Shown one piece after another: positions 22,548 through 25,965 of a stretch of DNA of 25,965 nt (positions are counted from its first letter, which is position 1; the number at the start of each line of letters is the position of its first letter). The position numbers were made by a program, and so were the translations under genes. Source of the stretch: G020353115 sp964389685 (lineage in GTDB: Bacteria; Bacteroidota; Bacteroidia; Bacteroidales; VadinHA17). The notes under the pieces are model-generated. The model was not told where the DNA came from. It ran no database searches and saw nothing but the letters and a program-made list of their open reading frames with translations. The stretch spans positions 1-25,965 of the forward strand of contig CAYMFM010000056.1 in the NCBI GenBank assembly GCA_964389685.1, read 5' to 3'.

Positions 22548-22555
22548 TATTTTTG
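22548..22555 (+). promoter_or_regulatory. Possible -7 element of nfeD
   Basis: TATTTTTG matches TAnnTTTG exactly, 13 nt before the nfeD ATG. Transcription would start only a few bases before the start codon, giving an almost leaderless mRNA. The upstream box is weak. Confidence 0.35.
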
Positions 22556-22568
22556 TAAAAAAATCATT

Positions 22569-23993
22569 ATGAAAAGGTTCCCAGTTGTATCGCTCAGTTT
22601 TCTGGCACTGGTTCTTTTTGCGTCCGGTCTGCCCCAGGAAAATGCCCTTTCAGGCAATGGTGAAAGAGAAAAAACCCTGATCTACAAGTACGATATTAAG
22701 GAACAGATCGCTGCACCAGTTTGGCGTATTACTCAAAAGAGTTTTGAAGCAGCGAATCAGATGGGGGCAGATTACATTCTGATCCATATGAATACCTATG
22801 GTGGCTTGCTGGATGCTGCCGACTCCATCCGTACCAGGATCCTGAACAGCAAAATACCAGTCTTTGTTTTCATTGACAACAATGCAGCTTCTGCAGGAGC
22901 CCTGATCTCTATTGCCTGTGACAGCATATACATGAGACCGGGTTCCAGTATCGGCGCTGCAACCGTGGTTAATGCGACCGGAGAAGTTGTTCCGGATAAA
23001 TATCAATCATTCATGAGATCGACCATGCGGGCAACAGCTGAAGCGCATGGCAAAGACACCCTGATCACAGGTTCTGATACAACCCTGGTCTGGCACAGGG
23101 ATCCAAAAATTGCCGAGGCAATGGTCGATCCGGCGGTTTATATCGAAGGGATCATTGACACGGGACAGGTCCTCACCTTCACTACCGAAGAGGCAATCCG
23201 ATTCGGATATTGCGAAGGACAGGCTGAGAACATCGAGCAGGTGATGACCATCGCCGGCATTTCCAACTACGAAATAAAGGAGCATGTTTCCACCACCCTG
23301 GATAAGATCATCGGATTACTGATTAACCCGGTAGTTCATGGAATATTGATCATGATCATTATCGGGGGTATCTATTTTGAGCTCCAGACCCCCGGTGTCG
23401 GGTTCCCCCTTGGAGCGGCCCTGGTAGCGGCAGTTCTCTATTTCGCACCACTATACCTGGAAGGACTTGCTGAACACTGGGAGCTGATCCTCTTCTTCGC
23501 TGGCATCGTTTTAATCGGAGTAGAAATCTTTGCCATACCCGGTTTTGGTGTGGCAGGAATATCCGGAGTGCTCCTGGTGATTACCGGATTGGTTCTCAGT
23601 ATGGTCGATAATATCGTTTTTAAATTCGACGTGCTGGCCGGGGTAGAAGCAGTTCTAAAAGCGCTGTTTATCGTGCTTACATCCAGCCTGATCTCTCTGC
23701 TACTTTCCCTCTATATCAGTAAAAAGCTATTTGCTTCCCGGACTTTTCCTAACCTGGCACTAAACAAAGTTCAAAATACCATGAATGGATTTGTTGGAGT
23801 TGATAGCAAAACCCAGAAAGAGATGATCGGGAAAAAAGGGATTGCCCATACTGTCCTGAGACCATCCGGAAAAGTTACCATCGATGGAACAGTATACGAT
23901 GCTAAATCGGATCGTGGATTCATAGAAAAAGGAGAACCGGTCATCGTGGTGCGGGATGAGACCGGCCAGATCTATGTGTTGCGGGATAAGTGA
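22569..23993 (+). CDS. nfeD: NfeD-family membrane serine protease
   Basis: This 474-residue protein has an N-terminal signal (RFPVVSLSFLALVLFASG), then a ClpP-class protease domain on the outer face with S108 in NNAASAGAL and K144 in VPDKYQS, the Ser-Lys dyad known from Pyrococcus PH1510. Four to five membrane helices follow (about 250-268, 281-296, 304-343 and 361-384). The C-terminal soluble beta-rich domain (about 405-474, ending EPVIVVRDETGQIYVLRDK) is OB-fold-like. Such long NfeD proteins usually work with a stomatin-like partner; none lies next to it here. It is thought to cut membrane proteins for quality control. A hairpin terminator candidate follows at 24011-24036. Confidence 0.9.
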   Translation: MKRFPVVSLSFLALVLFASGLPQENALSGNGEREKTLIYKYDIKEQIAAPVWRITQKSFEAANQMGADYILIHMNTYGGLLDAADSIRTRILNSKIPVFVFIDNNAASAGALISIACDSIYMRPGSSIGAATVVNATGEVVPDKYQSFMRSTMRATAEAHGKDTLITGSDTTLVWHRDPKIAEAMVDPAVYIEGIIDTGQVLTFTTEEAIRFGYCEGQAENIEQVMTIAGISNYEIKEHVSTTLDKIIGLLINPVVHGILIMIIIGGIYFELQTPGVGFPLGAALVAAVLYFAPLYLEGLAEHWELILFFAGIVLIGVEIFAIPGFGVAGISGVLLVITGLVLSMVDNIVFKFDVLAGVEAVLKALFIVLTSSLISLLLSLYISKKLFASRTFPNLALNKVQNTMNGFVGVDSKTQKEMIGKKGIAHTVLRPSGKVTIDGTVYDAKSDRGFIEKGEPVIVVRDETGQIYVLRDK

Positions 23994-24010
23994 AAAATTA
24001 AAAGTTATTT

Positions 24011-24036
24011 GGTGGTGTCTCAAATGAGACCCCACC
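24011..24036 (+). terminator. Candidate terminator of nfeD
   Basis: GGTGGTGTCTC pairs with GAGACCCCACC around loop AAAT, with a single T-C mismatch. It begins 18 nt past the nfeD stop. The following GTTATTAG is T-rich but has no long U-tract. Confidence 0.5.
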
Positions 24037-24063
24037 GTTATTAGTTGTTATTGATAGTTATTA

Positions 24064-24534
24064 ATGGTAAAATCCCAAAGCAAAAACATCAGAGATCAAT
24101 TCAATATTCGGGATTACCGGGAGAGCGATTATCCGGAGGTGGAGAAAATATGGATTGAAACCGGACTCGGAGATCGGAAAAGAGGAGATACCGGAGAAGT
24201 GATTCTGGACAGTATTCGCCATGGAGGGAAATTCCTGGTGATGATCCGGAAAATATCCGGCGAAATCGTCGGCACTTCCTGGATGACCTTCGATGGCCGG
24301 CGGATTCACCTCCATCACTGTGGCATAAAACCGGAACTGCAAAACAGGGGCCTCGGCAAATGGCTTACCCTGGAATCGCTGAAATTTGCCAGGGAGAAAA
24401 AACAACAGATAAAACTGGAAGTGCACCGGGATAATCATCGTGCAGTGCACCTTTATCAATCGTTGGGATTTGAATACCTGGGAGATTATGATGTCTACAT
24501 CATTCGTGATCCGGATCAGGTGGATTTATCATGA
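24064..24534 (+). CDS. GNAT-family N-acetyltransferase
   Basis: This 156-residue protein is a GNAT fold: an early region with YPEVEKIWIETGL, a central strand pair LVMIRKISGEIVGTSWMTFDGRRIHLHHCGI, the acetyl-CoA pyrophosphate loop QNRGLGKW (93-100), and motif B HRDNHRAVHLYQSLGFEYLGDYDVY. It would transfer an acetyl group from acetyl-CoA to an amine; the substrate is unknown. The C-terminal pattern resembles RimI-like proteins only generally. The start is the ATG at 24064, preceded by degenerate repeats of the GTTATTA type rather than a Shine-Dalgarno sequence. Confidence 0.88.
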   Translation: MVKSQSKNIRDQFNIRDYRESDYPEVEKIWIETGLGDRKRGDTGEVILDSIRHGGKFLVMIRKISGEIVGTSWMTFDGRRIHLHHCGIKPELQNRGLGKWLTLESLKFAREKKQQIKLEVHRDNHRAVHLYQSLGFEYLGDYDVYIIRDPDQVDLS

Positions 24535-24539
24535 TAAAG

Positions 24540-24571
24540 TTTGAGTCTCATCGATTATATTTCTACCTTTG
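24540..24571 (+). promoter_or_regulatory. Consensus sigma-A promoter of the small HTH gene
   Basis: TTTG (24540-24543), 20 bp, then TACCTTTG (24564-24571): both boxes match the Bacteroidota consensus. It begins just after the acetyltransferase stop codon. Predicted start is near 24578, about 26 nt before the ATG at 24604. Confidence 0.75.
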
Positions 24572-24603
24572 ATGGCTCAATTCATAATATAATAGTACAT
24601 AAT

Positions 24604-24849
24604 ATGGCCAGAACAATCACGTTCAATGAATTAAGGAGAATCAAAGACAGTTTGCCGGACGGTAGTATGGGAATCATAGCCAGTAAACTCAATGTCAGTG
24701 AAGATACAGTTCGTAATTACTTTGGGGGTACGAATTATATTAACGGAGAGACTGCCGGGATCCATTTTGAGCAGGGTCCCGATGGAGGGATTGTTACCCT
24801 GGACGATACAACCATCCTTGAGATTGCTGAGCAGATGGCCGGGAAATAA
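24604..24849 (+). CDS. Small helix-turn-helix protein
   Basis: This 81-residue protein begins MARTITFNELRRIKDSLP. An HTH lies near the middle of the first half (GIIASKLNVSEDTVRNYFGG, about 21-40), with SEDTVRNYF as the likely recognition helix. The C-terminal part is acidic (GGIVTLDDTTILEIAEQM). Small proteins of this kind occur in Bacteroidota genomes, but I know of no assigned function. The frame can be read from a TTG at 24541, but that lies inside the promoter boxes, so I use the ATG at 24604. Such a strong own promoter suggests it is well expressed; it may regulate genes elsewhere. Confidence 0.72.
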   Translation: MARTITFNELRRIKDSLPDGSMGIIASKLNVSEDTVRNYFGGTNYINGETAGIHFEQGPDGGIVTLDDTTILEIAEQMAGK

Positions 24850-24908
24850 AGAGCTTCTCAGCCACAATACCAACGCACATTTCATCTTTTCATTAAACAC
24901 TCTTTGCC

Positions 24909-25808
24909 GTGAAAACCATTGATTCTGCGCTGAAAACAGTGGAAGAAAAATGGCTTCAAACCCTGTTTACCCATTGCAAAGAGATCTTCAGCCAAACCTG
25001 CTTGCCTTCACACGATGAGACCCATCATTACAGGGTCTGGCTCTTTGCAAAACAACTGATCCGCGAACTCGGCCAGGCCAACTATACCTTTGATGCGAAT
25101 CAGGTCGAGAAAATAATCCTCGCCATTTTTTTTCACGACACCGGTTTATCAGTTCAACCCGGCGCAGAACATGGAAAGTTTAGCCGCACATTTGCCGAAG
25201 ATTTTTTTGACCGGTCATCACAAAAGCCTATTGATGATCTGGATGAGGTGCTGACCGTTATCGAAAAACACGATGACAAGGAGTATGCCGACACCTTTGC
25301 GGAACAACCTGTTTCTCCCGACGGATTATTTCCTGTTGTGAATGCATCGGATGACCTGGATGCGTTCGGGATTACCGGGATTTACCGTTATGCAGAGATC
25401 TACCTGCTGCGAGGAATTCAGGGTAAAGATCTTGCGATACAGGTTCTGGAGAATTCAGCAAACCGCTTCCAGCATTTTTTCAACACGTATGGATTTCTGA
25501 AACGATTTGCTGAACAACAGCGCATCCGTTTCCAGATCCTTCAAAAATTCTACCACGACCTGGTCCTCCAGCACAAGACCGGAAATGTTTCACAAAGTAC
25601 CGGCCCATCTGCCGTAATTCACCAGATCGAACAATGTATCCTGAAGAAAAAACTCCCGCTCGAGCAGGTATGTAAGGAGGTTGAAAACGGCTCAAACGAT
25701 CCCTATGTTCTGGATTTTTTCCGCTTGCTCGGGGATGAGGTGGGGGATGCGATTGTAATTCTCCGTGGGAGTCCTTCGGACAATGGTCAGACGATTGTCA
25801 TGCAATAG
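24909..25808 (+). CDS. HD-domain protein, probable metal-dependent phosphohydrolase
   Basis: This 299-residue protein starts at GTG 24909, the first usable start. The HD-domain pattern is H39/H40 (DETHHYRVW), the metal-binding pair H76-D77 in AIFFHDTGL, H121-D122 in VIEKHDDKEYAD, and D148-D149-D151 in VNASDDLDAFG. Helical sequence follows to the end. HD proteins usually cleave phosphomonoesters or nucleotide phosphodiesters; the substrate is not visible. The last residues (DNGQTIVMQ) and the stop codon are encoded by an 11-bp tandem repeat, so this end is likely recent and variable. It lies on the same strand as the HTH gene but about 60 nt away, with no clear promoter. Confidence 0.75.
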   Translation: MKTIDSALKTVEEKWLQTLFTHCKEIFSQTCLPSHDETHHYRVWLFAKQLIRELGQANYTFDANQVEKIILAIFFHDTGLSVQPGAEHGKFSRTFAEDFFDRSSQKPIDDLDEVLTVIEKHDDKEYADTFAEQPVSPDGLFPVVNASDDLDAFGITGIYRYAEIYLLRGIQGKDLAIQVLENSANRFQHFFNTYGFLKRFAEQQRIRFQILQKFYHDLVLQHKTGNVSQSTGPSAVIHQIEQCILKKKLPLEQVCKEVENGSNDPYVLDFFRLLGDEVGDAIVILRGSPSDNGQTIVMQ

Positions 25809-25841
25809 TCAAACAATGGTCATACAATAGTCATACAATAT
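25776..25841 (+). repeat. Six-unit 11-bp tandem repeat across the HD gene stop codon
   Basis: Units: TCGGACAATGG, TCAGACGATTG, TCATGCAATAG, TCAAACAATGG, TCATACAATAG, TCATACAATAT, with no gaps. The third unit ends with the TAG stop of the HD gene, so three units are coding and three are not. Divergence is greater in the coding units and the last two are nearly identical, which suggests growth at the 3' side. Confidence 0.85.
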
Positions 25842-25842
25842 T

Positions 25843-25906
25843 ATGACAGCGAACGCAGTGAGCGAATGACACTGAGCGAAGCGAAATCTATGACAGCAAA
25901 GCGTTA
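25843..25906 (+). repeat. Short repeats each starting ATGACA
   Basis: ATGACA recurs at 25843, 25866 and 25890, a period of 23-24 bp, with GAGCGA-type cores between the copies. It follows the 11-bp array and lies in the convergent gap before a likely minus-strand gene. Confidence 0.45.
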
Positions 25907-25965
25907 TTATTTCACATAAAAATCAAGCAGCAGTTCATCTTCAATAAAGGCTTGGAGGTGGTCAT
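25907..25965 (-). CDS. 3' end of an unidentified minus-strand gene (partial)
   Basis: A minus-strand frame open from the right edge ends at TAA (plus tta 25907-25909) and reads DHLQAFIEDELLLDFYVK. It looks like an amphipathic C-terminal helix and has codon use like its neighbours, but 18 residues are too few to identify. The alternative minus-strand frame starting at the edge ATG gives a short, unlikely peptide. Confidence 0.45.
   Translation of the reverse strand, partial: DHLQAFIEDELLLDFYVK

Noticed and set aside
24541..24603. TTG start of the small HTH protein
   Set aside because: It lies within the promoter boxes, so it would precede the transcription start.

Overview
The window looks like chromosomal DNA of a member of the Bacteroidota, probably a Bacteroidales or Marinilabiliales-like lineage. 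The signs are: promoters of the form TTTG-N19/20-TAnnTTTG, the phylum's sigma-A consensus; gene starts that mostly lack a Shine-Dalgarno sequence; a LytTR response regulator; GH97 and GH88 glycosidases; a 90-residue HU protein; a long HtpG; and tRNA-Ser without an encoded CCA. I saw no rRNA, CRISPR array, transposase or phage gene.

Layout. 1-140 is the 3' end of a gamma-glutamyltranspeptidase gene. 141-505 is a repeat-rich gap with a striking four-hairpin palindromic element. 506-5835 is a minus-strand block: glycosyltransferase, MltG, PEP carboxykinase and an aspartate-type aminotransferase, the last two overlapping by 4 nt. A small membrane protein (5993-6511, plus) converges on htpG. A further minus-strand run holds a membrane-tethered receiver-like protein, a class III aminotransferase, a LytTR regulator, TrmH and HU. 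GH88 (minus) and GH97 (plus) are divergent around a 0.5-kb structured gap. A tRNA-Ser(TGA) with a truncated 3' relic follows. Then come an M28 peptidase, an MsbA-like ABC exporter and PurB (all minus). NfeD, a GNAT acetyltransferase, a small helix-turn-helix protein and an HD-domain protein (all plus) follow. The last 59 bases look like the 3' end of another minus-strand gene.

How genes work together. The overlapping aminotransferase and pckA would turn aspartate into oxaloacetate and then PEP, a gluconeogenic pair. GH88 (cytoplasmic) and GH97 (secreted) suggest glycan breakdown, but no SusC/SusD or sensor lies nearby, so this is not a full utilisation locus. MltG, the ABC exporter, NfeD and the glycosyltransferase concern the envelope. 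HtpG, HU, TrmH and PurB are housekeeping.

The most unusual material is non-coding. There are short-period tandem arrays (7, 9 and 11 bp) in gene flanks, two of which contain a gene's own stop codon. There is a symmetric set of four 13-nt hairpins whose stems vary with compensating changes. A 21-bp-period direct repeat lies upstream of the LytTR gene. The tRNA-Ser relic has its own terminator.
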